64,000 nt of DNA from Psychromonas sp. CNPT3 (lineage in GTDB: Bacteria > Pseudomonadota > Gammaproteobacteria > Enterobacterales > Psychromonadaceae), in the NCBI RefSeq assembly GCF_000153405.2, contig NC_020802.1:1197883-1261882 (forward strand), written 5' to 3'. The notes under the pieces were generated by a model. That model did no database searches. It saw only the letters and a list, made by a program, of their open reading frames with translations, and had not been told where the DNA came from. Position 1 is the first letter of the stretch; each line of letters opens with the position of its first letter. Positions 50,036 to 60,194 of this stretch are shown here, piece after piece. A program made the translations under genes and the position numbers.

Positions 50036-51592
50036 CTATTTGAATGTCGTACTTAAGGCTCTTATTTCATGGGCACACTTATTAACATTTATCCCATTAG
50101 TATTAACTTGTTGAGATATGATTGTATTTTGACGTGAAATCTCGTCAATAGTATGGACGCTTTGAGATACTTGATCTGCAACCACACTTTGCTCTTCTGT
50201 TGCCGTTGCAATTTGAGCTGTAATGTTGCTGATCTCATTCATTCTCTCCATAATTTGATCCATCGCCTGTTTAGCTTCAATAGATTCATGAGAGCACTGT
50301 TCCGCTTTATCTTTACTGGTGAGCATGACATGACTCCAGTGCTTTAAGGTTGTTTGCAGTTCAATAACCGATTTTTGTATGTGCACCGTCGCGTCTTGCG
50401 TTCTACTTGCTAACGTTCGAACTTCGTCAGCTACAACCGCAAATCCGCGTCCTTGTTCACCTGCGCGAGCCGCTTCAATAGCAGCGTTTAAAGCGAGCAA
50501 ATTTGTTTGATCGGCGATACCTTGAATTTCAGTCATTATTGTTGAGATATTATCGGCATCAACAACAAGTTTAGTCGCACTAACCGCCGCACTTTCAACG
50601 TCAGACGTTAATTCAGAAATTTTATTTTGTGTGGCATCGAGAATGGTGACTGCTTGTTGGCATGACTGTTGAACACCTTGGACCTGATCATGTGCCCCCG
50701 TGGTATTCTGGCTCACCTCTATAATCGTTGCACTCATTTGGGCAATGGCTGTTGCAAGTTGGGTTAAATGCGCGTTTTCTTCTACAAGACCTTCCATAGA
50801 TAGCTTCGATGAGTTTTCAAGCTCACTTGCTAAGGAAGCTAAGTTTTCCCCCATATCTTTACTACGTCCGAGTACTGTTCTTACTTTCGCATTCAGCATA
50901 GCTATCGGGTAATTTGCAATGGCAACTAACCCTTTGCCAGAAAAAATATAACGGGAGGGGCTATCAATGGTTCTTTTAAGTTGATTTATAAACTTGGGTA
51001 AGCGAAATAATTCTTCATAAAAAATAAGGGATAACCCGACAAAGATAAAAGTAGGTAGAAGCATATATAGAGACAGGCTATTAGCTAAAAACCAGATAAT
51101 GATATGGCTAGCAAAAAATAAGGCGACGGCCAGCGCGCGTTTTAAAGTGAAGTTAGCATGGAAGTCGTGTATTTTTTTTCCGTTGTTTAAATCATTATAA
51201 AGTTGTTGTGCATCTTGCTTTTGTTTTAACGTGGGGCGAGCTCGTACCGATTGGTAGCCGATTATATTATCATTTTTTTCATATATAGGGGTGACGTAAG
51301 CGTCCACCCAGTAATAATCGCCATTCTTGCATCTGTTTTTTACCATGCCTCGCCATGACTCGCCATCTTTTAATTTTTGCCACATGTCCTTAAAAGCAGC
51401 CGCTGGCATATCGGGGTGTCGGACAATATTATGTGGTTGGCCTTTTAGTTCATCAAGTGTGTAACCGGCTATCTTACAGAAGCTGTCGTTAACATAGGTG
51501 ATGGTGCCTTTTAGATCGGTGACGGATAAAAGTTGTTCTGATGCTGGGAAATCAACTTCCGTATTAGTAATGCTACCGCGTGTTTCTCTCAT
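50036..51592 (-). CDS. Aer-like methyl-accepting chemotaxis protein with PAS domain
   Basis: The 518-residue product has a PAS domain (about 20-125) with [19 protein letters not shown] and [17 protein letters not shown], two close hydrophobic segments (about 152-195), and a long methyl-accepting signalling domain. Its conserved tip [20 protein letters not shown] and [15 protein letters not shown] is present. This is the layout of Aer-type redox or energy receptors, which bind FAD in PAS and signal through CheA/CheW. It is monocistronic and no other chemotaxis gene is in the window. Ligand not deducible. Confidence 0.9.
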   Translation of the reverse strand: MRETRGSITNTEVDFPASEQLLSVTDLKGTITYVNDSFCKIAGYTLDELKGQPHNIVRHPDMPAAAFKDMWQKLKDGESWRGMVKNRCKNGDYYWVDAYVTPIYEKNDNIIGYQSVRARPTLKQKQDAQQLYNDLNNGKKIHDFHANFTLKRALAVALFFASHIIIWFLANSLSLYMLLPTFIFVGLSLIFYEELFRLPKFINQLKRTIDSPSRYIFSGKGLVAIANYPIAMLNAKVRTVLGRSKDMGENLASLASELENSSKLSMEGLVEENAHLTQLATAIAQMSATIIEVSQNTTGAHDQVQGVQQSCQQAVTILDATQNKISELTSDVESAAVSATKLVVDADNISTIMTEIQGIADQTNLLALNAAIEAARAGEQGRGFAVVADEVRTLASRTQDATVHIQKSVIELQTTLKHWSHVMLTSKDKAEQCSHESIEAKQAMDQIMERMNEISNITAQIATATEEQSVVADQVSQSVHTIDEISRQNTIISQQVNTNGINVNKCAHEIRALSTTFK

Positions 51593-52814
51593 GATAATTC
51601 CTTTTTAGCATGATTTAACTTTAGGTTGATCTTAATTCTATTTACTTCATTTTTGTTAATTTGTAATAGTTAACTAATTTTGGTGATAGTTAATGTTGCG
51701 TTGGACTATTTCATGACTGACGAATATTTACATCTTCAACTCTCATGATTTTTAGCGAGTGTTGAAATCGCGTTTAGAATGCGATTTTCAAGAAGGTTAT
51801 GAAAGGTTAAAACCTCCATTGAGAGTTTATTGTTTATTGTTATAAATTTAGCAGACATTTATTTTTAATCAATAAAGTCAAAATGTTTTATTTCCCTCTT
51901 ACATGAGAGGTTATTTTAGAATCCAAGGCTGTTTATCAGAGACTTATCAATATGTTTAAACAAGAGGAAGACTCTTTAATCGAAGGTTTTTCAAAATGAG
52001 ATATCAGATTGGATTGCCCATTGATGAACCCGCCTAAACCTAACGCCTACAAAGACATTCCGAAGCAATTGTATGTTCCTCCTCGCGTTGCATAGATAGA
52101 AGTGGTAGTTGAGGACCTGATGTTTTCGGTCATAGCAAAACAGATATTTGTAAATAGATAAGGATATACCCTAAGCAATATGGGTTCGAGTACCAGTAGA
52201 ATAGAATAAATTTTATCCCTAAATTCAAATAGGGATACGTCCAACTTGTATTAGAGCAATACTATATGTTTCTAGGATATCTAGGCCTTAATAGCTTCGT
52301 TTGTTTGCCGTTAAGTTTAGAAGTATTTAGCGTTTAGTTTGAAGAGGAGATTTATCAGGCGACATTGACCGGGTTAAAAGAAAGCCATTTTAATTTTAAA
52401 ATGTACAACTAATGACTTAGATCGTTTCTCTTCCGATATATCGTTGATGCTCAATGACTAAAAGTTTTGCGTATTTTTCTAAGGTGAATAGGGTCGAGTT
52501 AGACATTTTTTGAGGTTGAAGTTTGCTGACAAAAATAATCAGAATTATAAAACAATGCGACTTAGTTATTCACCTGTCCACTTTTCTTACTTTTACATCC
52601 TCTGTTGTTAGAAAATTTGATCGCTAAGATATTTATTTTTATTTTTATCCTAAATTCTGTATAGACCTCAAATATATTGCAAAAATACACCGAATCTTAT
52701 GCCTTATTTGCTAATGTGGATATAAGGTTAAAGGTTGAACTGTGACCTTTAACCTTTAACCATTAACCATTAATCTTTAATCTTTAATCTTTATAAACAA
52801 GGGATTTATTACAT
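51593..52814. other. 1.2 kb gene-poor region
   Basis: No supported gene on either strand. A 65-codon minus-strand frame (52047-52244) has no ribosome site. A short plus-strand reading NPPKPNAYKDIPKQLYVPP (near 52025-52090) looks coding-like and may be a relic, but no family was recognised. The end of the region holds the tandem repeat at 52747-52795 and an inverted copy of its unit. Confidence 0.5.
52726..52795. repeat. Seven-base tandem repeats with inverted copy before the OmpA-like gene
   Basis: Seven units of CTTTAAC/CATTAAC/CTTTAAT type run from 52747 to 52795, ending 20 bases before the ATG of the OmpA-like gene. GGTTAAAGGT at 52726-52735 is complementary to ACCTTTAACC at 52745-52754, so the array can fold with its upstream copy. 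Confidence 0.85.
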
Positions 52815-53966
52815 ATGTATTCCGCTATTACCCTTAAATATTCAAGTCGTCATCATTTAACGCCAACGAAGTTAGATGATAAGTGCCGACAGACTAAAAA
52901 ATGTTTTATCTCTTCATTAGGCCTCGCTTTTAATTTTAATGAAATTAAAAAGCAGGCTTTGTTTTCTTCTGTCTTATTTTTACTTGCAGTGCCTGCTTAC
53001 GCACAAGTAGAGAACTCGACTAGCCACGAATTTAGCGACTATAGTGATACTCGTCAAAATAATGCCCATGCTTATGTCGGTTTACGAGGAGGAGGCACTT
53101 ATTTTGAAGGTGCGTGTTCCAGCAACGGTTCAGAATGCAATGATAATACCTTCGGTTATGGTTTATATGGTGGTTATCAATTTATATCGTGGTTTGCACT
53201 TGAGGGTGCCGTCACTCATTATGGCACACCAGATGCGAGTTATGGGCTGAAGAATATCAGCGCTGAAGTTTTAGGTAGTGAACTGACGGGGGTATTCTCT
53301 TATGATCTTTCTGAATCCTTTGATGCTTACGCTAGGGTCGGTGTGGCTTATCAAAATATAGAGAAAAACAGTACGGGAGGATCCGAATTAACGTCCAATG
53401 AATGGGGAATGCTTTCTGCTCTGGGAGTCGATTACCGCGTGTCTCAAAACTGGTCACTTCGTGGTGAATATCAGTTTATAGATGGGATCGGCAATAGCGA
53501 ATTGATGAAATCTGACATGCACTTCCTATCGCTAGGTTTAACCTATCATTTTGGGCAAGAAAAGGCATTAATAGTAGCAACGACTGCGCTTGCCGTAGCG
53601 ACTCCTCCAATGGTTATAACGGATAAAGTTATCACTACCAAAAGTACATCACAAACCCTTTCCGGGCTTTATTTTAACTCTTCAAAAATAAAAACAAGCC
53701 CTGAACTCACCAATGTAGTCGTGCAATTACTACAAACCAAAGAGGGAGATATTGAAGTGATAGGGCATACGGATAGCCTAGGATCGAAGAAGTATAATCA
53801 ATGGCTATCAGAAAAACGAGCACAAGTGGTAGCGGATTATTTAGTGAAAGAAGGTGTTGATCCGTCACGCATTATTGTTAAAGGAGAGGGGGAGTCTTCC
53901 TTTGTCTCTAGTAATGAAACCGCCGAAGGTCGCGCTAAAAATAGACGTGTAAAAATAAAGTATTAA
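52815..53966 (+). CDS. OmpA-family outer membrane protein
   Basis: The 383-residue product has a hydrophobic export signal at about 47-63 (ALFSSVLFLLAVPAYAQ), an OmpA-like beta-barrel (AYVGLRGGGTYFEG, GYGLYGGYQFISWFALEGAV, YARVGVAYQN, WSLRGEYQFIDG) and a C-terminal peptidoglycan-binding domain. That domain has IEVIGHTDSLGSKKYNQWLS and KGEGESSF..NETAEGRAKNRRV. The 45 residues before the signal are unusual; the true start may be later or the N-terminus may be a long signal sequence. It is followed after 83 bases by an Ig-repeat lipoprotein on the same strand. Confidence 0.88.
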   Translation: MYSAITLKYSSRHHLTPTKLDDKCRQTKKCFISSLGLAFNFNEIKKQALFSSVLFLLAVPAYAQVENSTSHEFSDYSDTRQNNAHAYVGLRGGGTYFEGACSSNGSECNDNTFGYGLYGGYQFISWFALEGAVTHYGTPDASYGLKNISAEVLGSELTGVFSYDLSESFDAYARVGVAYQNIEKNSTGGSELTSNEWGMLSALGVDYRVSQNWSLRGEYQFIDGIGNSELMKSDMHFLSLGLTYHFGQEKALIVATTALAVATPPMVITDKVITTKSTSQTLSGLYFNSSKIKTSPELTNVVVQLLQTKEGDIEVIGHTDSLGSKKYNQWLSEKRAQVVADYLVKEGVDPSRIIVKGEGESSFVSSNETAEGRAKNRRVKIKY

Positions 53967-54049
53967 AAAGTAATTATCAAAAAGACTCTGGTTGAGGGTT
54001 TAATTGATAATGCTAAAGCACAACCCCAAACACTAGCTGAGAAATTAAA

Positions 54050-55651
54050 ATGAAAAAATATATATTCCTTATATTATGGTCAACAGTCGTGCTACTAACA
54101 GGTTGTAACAATGGAGATGAAGGTCTTTTAGATAATGACTCTGATTTTCAAGAGCCCGTTTATCAACTAATAATAACAGCTACAGACGACTATTTACCTA
54201 TCGGATTTACAATGCAGATGCAGGTTGAGGCATTACGAAGCGATAATACTGTGATAGAAATACGAGACACCTCGACATTAAAATGGAGCTCATCTGATGA
54301 AAGTGTCGCGGTAGTTAATGAATTTGGAGTGATCACGGCCAAAGGAGAAGGGCCTGTTACAATTACTGCAACAGGTATGTATAAAGATGAAACTTACTCG
54401 GACACTGCGTATATTCTTATTACAAACTCGGAAATAAATACAATCATTGTAACGCCGGATAATGCAAATATCCCGGCAGGTTTTAGTCAACAGTTTAAGG
54501 CGGTAGCCACGTTTACTGATGGAACCAAGAATATTGATATTACTAATAATAAAAATCTCACCTGGTCGGTTTCTGAAGGCAGTCAATTTGTTGAAATTGA
54601 TGAAAATGGGCGTGCGGTCGCTATTAGCACAGGAAGTGGCACCATCACGGCCACCGGGAAATTTAGCGCTAAAATAATTGTCACTAATGTTACGATTTCT
54701 ATAAACACAGTAACAATTATTGAGTTGATAGTTACTCCGAAGGATGCTGCAATCTCAGCGGGTTTAAGCGTACAATTTAAAGCTGAAGTTATATTTTCGG
54801 ATGATTCAACACCTTTAAATGTGACGGAGGATAGGCATATTACGTGGTCAGTTACTAAAGGCAAAGAGTTCGCCAAAATTGATAAAAAAGGCCATGTGAC
54901 AGGCATTCGTACTGGTGATGCTATCATTACGGCCACAGGGGAATTTTACAATGACACAACAATTCGCAATGTTAACCTTCATGTAAATGACGCTGAAGTG
55001 ACAGGGTTGGTTGTAACGCCGACAGATGGTGTCGTGTTGGTAAAATCAACGTTACAATTTAATGCCAAAGCTACCTATTCTGACGGTTCTTCATCGACAG
55101 ACGTCACTGAAAGTTCGGATGTCACATGGTCTGTTTCTGCAGGCAGTTCGTTTGTTGAAATTGATGATAACGGCCTTGCTACCAGCTTCGAGGAGGGTAA
55201 CGCAACCATCACCGCAACTGGAAATATTAATGGGAGAGTAGTGGATGATAGTGTCTCTCTTGATATATTCCCTAGATTATTAGCGCCTATCATTCCCGCT
55301 GCCCGTGATAAAATAATAGAGCCATCAGAGCTGTTCAGCTCTATTGGTTTAATGATTCAAGTACGAGGATGGCAACCCGCTCTTAAAGCTAATGATGAAA
55401 TAGAGGTGCATGTTTATACTGACGGGTGTGGATCAGCAGGATCTGCATGTACACCTGTCGATGATTTTGTTTTTTGTACATTTGATGGAAGCAGTGATAC
55501 AACTCAATCAACCGTAAACGCATGTATGAGTGTAGAGGAGACGAGCCCACTGGCTAATAAAAAAGAAACCGCTATACATTTTTATTATATTATAAATGGT
55601 GATCCTAATATTGCGTCTGAGATCACAGATACACTTTTGGAAACAATCTAA
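54050..55651 (+). CDS. Lipoprotein with four bacterial Ig-like (Big_2) repeats
   Basis: The 533-residue product has a lipobox (VVLLTGC, Cys19) and four repeats of about 92 residues (roughly 40-128, 131-222, 225-316, 317-405). Each ends with a G.ATITATG-type strand and has a LTWSVS..S.FVEID..G core. The last 125 residues form a different domain with a Cys pair in TDGCGSAGSACTP and another in FCTF..NACMS. Probably a surface or periplasmic adhesion-type protein, perhaps co-transcribed with the OmpA-like gene. It is a relative of the partial protein at 1-813. Confidence 0.85.
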   Translation: MKKYIFLILWSTVVLLTGCNNGDEGLLDNDSDFQEPVYQLIITATDDYLPIGFTMQMQVEALRSDNTVIEIRDTSTLKWSSSDESVAVVNEFGVITAKGEGPVTITATGMYKDETYSDTAYILITNSEINTIIVTPDNANIPAGFSQQFKAVATFTDGTKNIDITNNKNLTWSVSEGSQFVEIDENGRAVAISTGSGTITATGKFSAKIIVTNVTISINTVTIIELIVTPKDAAISAGLSVQFKAEVIFSDDSTPLNVTEDRHITWSVTKGKEFAKIDKKGHVTGIRTGDAIITATGEFYNDTTIRNVNLHVNDAEVTGLVVTPTDGVVLVKSTLQFNAKATYSDGSSSTDVTESSDVTWSVSAGSSFVEIDDNGLATSFEEGNATITATGNINGRVVDDSVSLDIFPRLLAPIIPAARDKIIEPSELFSSIGLMIQVRGWQPALKANDEIEVHVYTDGCGSAGSACTPVDDFVFCTFDGSSDTTQSTVNACMSVEETSPLANKKETAIHFYYIINGDPNIASEITDTLLETI

Positions 55652-55659
55652 ATGTGACC

Positions 55660-55686
55660 ATGACCATTGGACTTTCCAATGGTCAT
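55660..55686 (+). terminator. Hairpin after the Ig-repeat lipoprotein gene
   Basis: ATGACCATTGGA and TCCAATGGTCAT form a perfect 12 bp stem with a CTT loop, nine bases after the stop. It lacks a T-run, so it may terminate poorly or protect the 3' end of the mRNA. Confidence 0.6.
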
Positions 55687-55829
55687 CTGCATTCTCTGCA
55701 CCTGACTTTTTTGTTAGTGAAACGCTGATTAAAATCTCTTTTATACAGGTTACGACCACCTCTCGTTTTTGTATAACGGATGAAAACCCGAGTGTAAACC
55801 GCAATCTGTTTTTTCAGCCTATAAACTTA

Positions 55830-56246
55830 TTAGACAATAGTCCAAGCGCATAAGCCGAGAAGTATGAAATTAGAGAGCAGAGCAATCAGGTAAAAATAGC
55901 TTCTTGGGCTTGGGTTTTGTTCTGTCGAGATAGCGTAATAGAGAGCCATGTGTATTATTCTTGATATTGCCATGCTCCAAATTAGAACGCCTGTCCAAAA
56001 GATATCAGCTCCGGTTAAAATAGCTAAAAAGGAAGCACCTAGCATTAGCGTCAGGTTTTCTTGTGAATTAGCAAAAGTTCTATGTGCGCGAAAAACGAAT
56101 GAAGAGTGACTTAAAGATAGGTCTATTTTTCCGGGTATCGCACCCGGTTGTGATGCTTTGGATTTCGCAGCCACGAGGCTTTGAACTATGACAGTTAATA
56201 GGATCGTCAATATACCTAAAAAAGCGACTGAATAAGAATCTAACAT
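55830..56246 (-). CDS. MAPEG family membrane protein
   Basis: From the ATG at 56246 the product is 138 residues with four membrane helices. The ATG is nine bases after AAAGGAG; a longer frame to 56306 adds 20 residues before that site and was rejected. The loop HRTFANSQENLTLML and the preceding SHSSFVFRAHR are the MAPEG signature (Arg/Asn residues that bind glutathione in related enzymes). Bacterial MAPEG proteins are of mostly unknown substrate. It is a single-gene unit. Confidence 0.85.
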   Translation of the reverse strand: MLDSYSVAFLGILTILLTVIVQSLVAAKSKASQPGAIPGKIDLSLSHSSFVFRAHRTFANSQENLTLMLGASFLAILTGADIFWTGVLIWSMAISRIIHMALYYAISTEQNPSPRSYFYLIALLSNFILLGLCAWTIV

Positions 56247-56340
56247 GAATATATACTCCTTTAATGAATGTTGCCTAATGCTAAGCTTAGAAGGAAAATG
56301 AAGCATAGCATTAGTTTGTCCCTAGCCACACTTTGTTGGT

Positions 56341-56694
56341 TTATTGGTAAGCAACTTCAGTTGTAATAGCGACACAACCATTACCACCGGGCAATAGCAC
56401 TTTATTTAGCGCGCCTGTTGGGTTTTTCAAAATTAAAAGACCTGCTAACTCTCCTGAATACTTCCATTTTTTGAATGTTGTTTCTCGTGCAACACTGCAT
56501 GACTTATCTATGTAGAAAACGGTAGTATAGGAACCATCACATTGCCCTGTTTTTCTTAATAATGAACTTTGATACACCTTCCTCCATATTTTGACAGGTG
56601 GTGGATCCTCTCGATTAGCCTGTTGCGTAATAGAGTATCTGTGTCTGCGCGCGACTGACAGGAACATTGCTTCAAATAAAAATAATTTGCTCAT
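56341..56694 (-). CDS. Hypothetical protein
   Basis: A 117-residue frame without a recognised family. It has three Cys (GQCDGSY, KSCSVAR, GNGCVAI) and a basic first half. No good ribosome site precedes the ATG; an in-frame ATG at 56667 is an alternative. A hydrophobic N-terminus is lacking. It may be a fragment of a longer secreted protein. It lies between a MAPEG gene and an unknown lipoprotein, all on the minus strand. Confidence 0.45.
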   Translation of the reverse strand: MSKLFLFEAMFLSVARRHRYSITQQANREDPPPVKIWRKVYQSSLLRKTGQCDGSYTTVFYIDKSCSVARETTFKKWKYSGELAGLLILKNPTGALNKVLLPGGNGCVAITTEVAYQ

Positions 56695-56764
56695 TTTTTA
56701 TCATTTAAAGCAATGTTATAACGTTTCTAATCTGACGTTATGATCTTGTTATTAACTTCAGTTA

Positions 56765-57493
56765 TTAATCATTTACTATTGCCCGGATTTTTGATTCAAG
56801 ATCCTTAATAATATTGACTAAGTTAACCTTATTTCCATTATTTGGTTTTATTATGATATTAGAGATAGATAGTACTTTAGACCCATTACGATATGGAACC
56901 ATTTTCACACTAACGTATGCCTCATAGGCTTTACTGACGATGTGATAAGGTTTTTTATGGTTTTTCGGTAATAGGCGGTCAAAATTTGATTTTATTGACT
57001 CTGCAGAGTAATTCGAATTTACCTCAAAAGGGTGTTTAATAATGGGCTGCAATAAGTACAGCTCAATATTAAAATTGGGTAAAGGAAACGGGAATACAAG
57101 ACCTTCTTGATATGACTTACTCTCGTAAGGTTTAAAATTAAGGATCACAGTATCCCCCTCTACTTTAGAGGTGTAATTTACATTATACATTATACCTGAT
57201 CCCGCAATTCCATTATGAGTTCTTCTATGCACGAGGAATGATGAATGGTTTATTGGAGTTAGATATAATTTTTGTTGTTCTTTTGCGTCCCATCTTCCGT
57301 GTATATATGAGAGAAAAGTCATTCCGTTAATGCCTTCGTTTGTATTAAAATAATTTTTGGGTGCAATATAAGTTACAGATATAAAATCAACAGGTTGATA
57401 TTCTTCGGGTAATTCAAGAGGGACAACCTCTATTGTTTTACAACCGGACATAATGAAAGCACTTAATGCTATTACCATAAATTTGTTTTTCAT
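56765..57493 (-). CDS. Unknown lipoprotein
   Basis: The 242-residue product has a lipoprotein signal (MKNKFMVIALSAFIMSGC, Cys18), followed by a Pro/Glu-rich linker and a mixed domain with YIAPKNYFNTNEG and FPFPLPNFNIELYLLQP. The C-terminal part has VSVKMVPYRNGSKVLSISNI, which suggests a beta-strand-rich fold. No family recognised. The start has GGAG-type bases (complement of TTCTCC) seven bases upstream. Confidence 0.7.
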   Translation of the reverse strand: MKNKFMVIALSAFIMSGCKTIEVVPLELPEEYQPVDFISVTYIAPKNYFNTNEGINGMTFLSYIHGRWDAKEQQKLYLTPINHSSFLVHRRTHNGIAGSGIMYNVNYTSKVEGDTVILNFKPYESKSYQEGLVFPFPLPNFNIELYLLQPIIKHPFEVNSNYSAESIKSNFDRLLPKNHKKPYHIVSKAYEAYVSVKMVPYRNGSKVLSISNIIIKPNNGNKVNLVNIIKDLESKIRAIVND

Positions 57494-58055
57494 TTAATTC
57501 TCCATAATTAAAGTGATTAACAATGGTTCTAAAAACTAACGCTTAAATAAAAGTATTAAACTAAACTTTTTGTAAAATCATTATTTATTAAGACTAGCAT
57601 AGAAATTTTTTTTTAAAATGAACGGAAGATAACGCCATAACGGGGTAAAATTAAGGCCTAAGCAATGTCCATCTGACTATACGAAATACTACCAATAAGT
57701 GTAGAGTGATTAAGAATTAAAGGTAGTAAGGGCCAGTTATGGTCAAGCTGGTATGTAAATTTCATTAGCTCATTAGACGATGATAATTATTACTAATGTT
57801 TTTGTGCGTTTGAGGGAGTAAATATTATAAATGCTTCTGTAATGTGGTAGACCACGGTCTAGAGACTACATTTTCATGATTTACGAATGTTGAGTGCTAT
57901 TAATAAATAAAGTGGTTTTTTTTATATTGTTACTTTGAAAAGTGGGGAATATGTGCGGGTTTTTTTATCGTATCCTCAAAAGTGCTGTTAGCATAACGCT
58001 TTTTATTTAACTTTTTTAATATCAACAGGTTATTGGTAATTTACTGCCACCTTCG
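57494..58055. other. 562 bp region without a gene
   Basis: AT-rich DNA with no supported ORF, no clear hairpin terminator and no recognised repeat. It separates the unknown lipoprotein from the ClbS/DfsB remnant. Confidence 0.5.
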
Positions 58056-58480
58056 TTATCTCCTTATATAGCATTTTTTGAACATTCTGATTTTAGTGCG
58101 CCTGTTTTTCATGGGAGATGATGTGTTGAATTGGATCCTTTTACCCAATGTATATTTTTCATAGCAAGCTACAGCGTATAATTCATTATCATTGAATGAA
58201 TCGATTAGAAACAAGATATCAGTTGTCGCTATTTTAAATTGAGCGAGTAGATCTGAGTAGTTCCACTCTCTATATTCATAATAGAAACGTTGAGCCAATT
58301 CCCCTCGTACATTGCATTTATAATTAGTTTCAGGAAAGTCTACGCATTGACCCGATCCTTTGAGTCGGTGCCACTTCAAAGCAAGTTTCATCCACCCAAT
58401 AAGATAGGCAAGCGTATCACAGGCGCTTATCAAAGATTAGCTTAAGGATTTGATGTGATCCTTGCTTATTTTTTGGCTGA
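58056..58480 (-). pseudogene. ClbS/DfsB-family protein, 5' end broken
   Basis: The 3' part codes for a protein like the ClbS/DfsB four-helix family: DTLAYLIGWMKLALKWHRLK, VDFPETNYKCN, LAQRFYYEYREW, LYAVACYEKYTLGKRIQFNT and SSPMKNRRTKIRMFKK. Family members are about 165-175 residues; only about 122 remain open. Just upstream the same frame reads KDHIKSLS, then TAA, then SLISACDT, so an in-frame stop interrupts the expected N-terminal region and no start is visible. ClbS proteins protect against colibactin by hydrolysing its cyclopropane; most relatives are uncharacterised. Confidence 0.7.
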
Positions 58481-58609
58481 TGTCACTGGCGACTCCATTT
58501 ATATACACAATATAAACATTGAATAATGTGGCGCCTTAGTTACTTTTTATTATCTTTTCAATCAATGCGATAGTGTTGAAAATCTGACTTATGCTCATGT
58601 TATATGTGA

Positions 58610-59641
58610 TCACGCATGTTTAGATTCTAATAATTCACGTAGTGCTTGTGGTAAAAAGCTTCTTGCTTTTGACGTTATTACTAATTCATTTTTTTGCCAA
58701 AGAACACCCAGATAAATAAAGAATAATCCAATGAGCGTTAAAGTGATCGGAAATAACCAGCTATCTTTAAATAGATCTGAGGCTAAATAACCGATATACC
58801 CCGAGCAACCTAGAGCTCCAAATATAACAAATACTCTCCTGACAATGAGAACACCGGTAAAAATCATTAATAGATTGATCATAAAATAGATAAACTTAGA
58901 TAATTCGCTGTCAGAGTGCTGGAGTGATATTCCTACCCAAAAAGAAATCACGCCAAAAAGATATATCCAAAATGCATAATCAGCTTTTTTATAAGATCTA
59001 ATATCAATCCAAAAAGCGAGCGCTATCATGAGTAGTCCCGAGTAGATAGAAACTAATTTTCTTAGCTCCCAGTTATAATCGCCCCCATTAATCATGACGG
59101 TACTGTCCATTGTTAAATACCAAAGAGTGACGGCAATGGGCATGATTAAAAATGGGTATTTATATTTCCATGCAATAATAATCCCTACTGCTAGGGTGCT
59201 TAACTCCATGTAAAGCCAATGCCATTTGATATATTGATAGTATTCACGGTAAACACTGTCATCTGGCCAAACGCCTAAAGCTTGTTGTAAGCCATACACT
59301 GCCAAGGGTGTTAATGCGATAACAAAGGTCCCACAGATCCCCGCTGGGATAGCTAACCCTTTAGATTTGAAAATATTGGTAAGTTTCAATCCAACCGAAC
59401 CATAAAAGAGAGAAATAAAAACAATGCCTATTCCTCCGAACGACTCCCAGCCTAAGTTCATAAAAAGGGTCATTGCTCCGATGGCAATCATTCCTCCTAT
59501 ATAATAAAGAACATGTGTAAAATCAAACTTAGGAGATGTATTTGGTTGTTTCTTCAAAAATTCAATTAATTTTTTAGACTGCTCAAATGAAAGGATCTTT
59601 TCATTGACAGCATCCTCAATATTTTTCTTAGTAAAGTTCAA
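58610..59641 (-). CDS. DUF2157-type multi-pass membrane protein
   Basis: The 343-residue product has a soluble N-terminal helix region (KKNIEDAVNEKILSFEQSKKLIEFL) typical of DUF2157 proteins, then eight to ten hydrophobic helices such as VLYYIGGMIAIGAMTLFMNLG and FPITLTLIGLFFIYLGVLWQ. Function unknown; no catalytic motif is visible. The spacing to its neighbours suggests a single-gene unit. A possible 31-residue membrane peptide lies upstream (59731-59826). Confidence 0.75.
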   Translation of the reverse strand: MNFTKKNIEDAVNEKILSFEQSKKLIEFLKKQPNTSPKFDFTHVLYYIGGMIAIGAMTLFMNLGWESFGGIGIVFISLFYGSVGLKLTNIFKSKGLAIPAGICGTFVIALTPLAVYGLQQALGVWPDDSVYREYYQYIKWHWLYMELSTLAVGIIIAWKYKYPFLIMPIAVTLWYLTMDSTVMINGGDYNWELRKLVSIYSGLLMIALAFWIDIRSYKKADYAFWIYLFGVISFWVGISLQHSDSELSKFIYFMINLLMIFTGVLIVRRVFVIFGALGCSGYIGYLASDLFKDSWLFPITLTLIGLFFIYLGVLWQKNELVITSKARSFLPQALRELLESKHA

Positions 59642-60194
59642 TTAAGACTCCTTTCTATGGAGAGCATTTAACGAGTCTGTAGAATTTCTCTTTTTAAGAA
59701 ACCTAGCCTCTGGACAATCACTTAACGGTTTCAAATGGAATTATAAGCGCCAAGAATTAAGCTAACGATAAATCCAACAAGGGCGTATATAACAACGGCA
59801 TCCAAAATCGTATCATTTTTTTCCAAGTAATTTCCAGTTACATTTTAGCTCACATTTGGGACGTTAAATCCACTGCGATCCACATATACTGATATTTAAA
59901 AAATAATTATCTTTTGAATGATAGATTGGATAAGTTGAGTCATAAATTGATTTTTTGAGGCGGGTAGGGGGATTAGGTTACGTTAGAGATACCTGATCCC
60001 TCCTTTTTTAACAGATATTATCGCTATCTCGTAGTAAAGCTTAGATTGAACCGCATTAACGTTGAAATCATTTATATACGTTTAAGATCTTCTTAGATTG
60101 TTGTACTTTGGCAGAAGACACCTTATCTTTAGTTCGATTTGGTGTCTGTTAAAGCGGAGATGCCGTGTCTACGTTAAGAATATTGAATTGGAAA
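59642..60194. other. 553 bp region with only a possible short membrane peptide
   Basis: No normal-sized gene. A minus-strand frame from TTG 59826 to TGA 59731 reads EKNDTILDAVVIYALVGFIV followed by SLILGAYNSI, a single hydrophobic helix. It has only a weak GGAAAT site. It may be a real small protein or a relic of a membrane gene. Confidence 0.3.
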
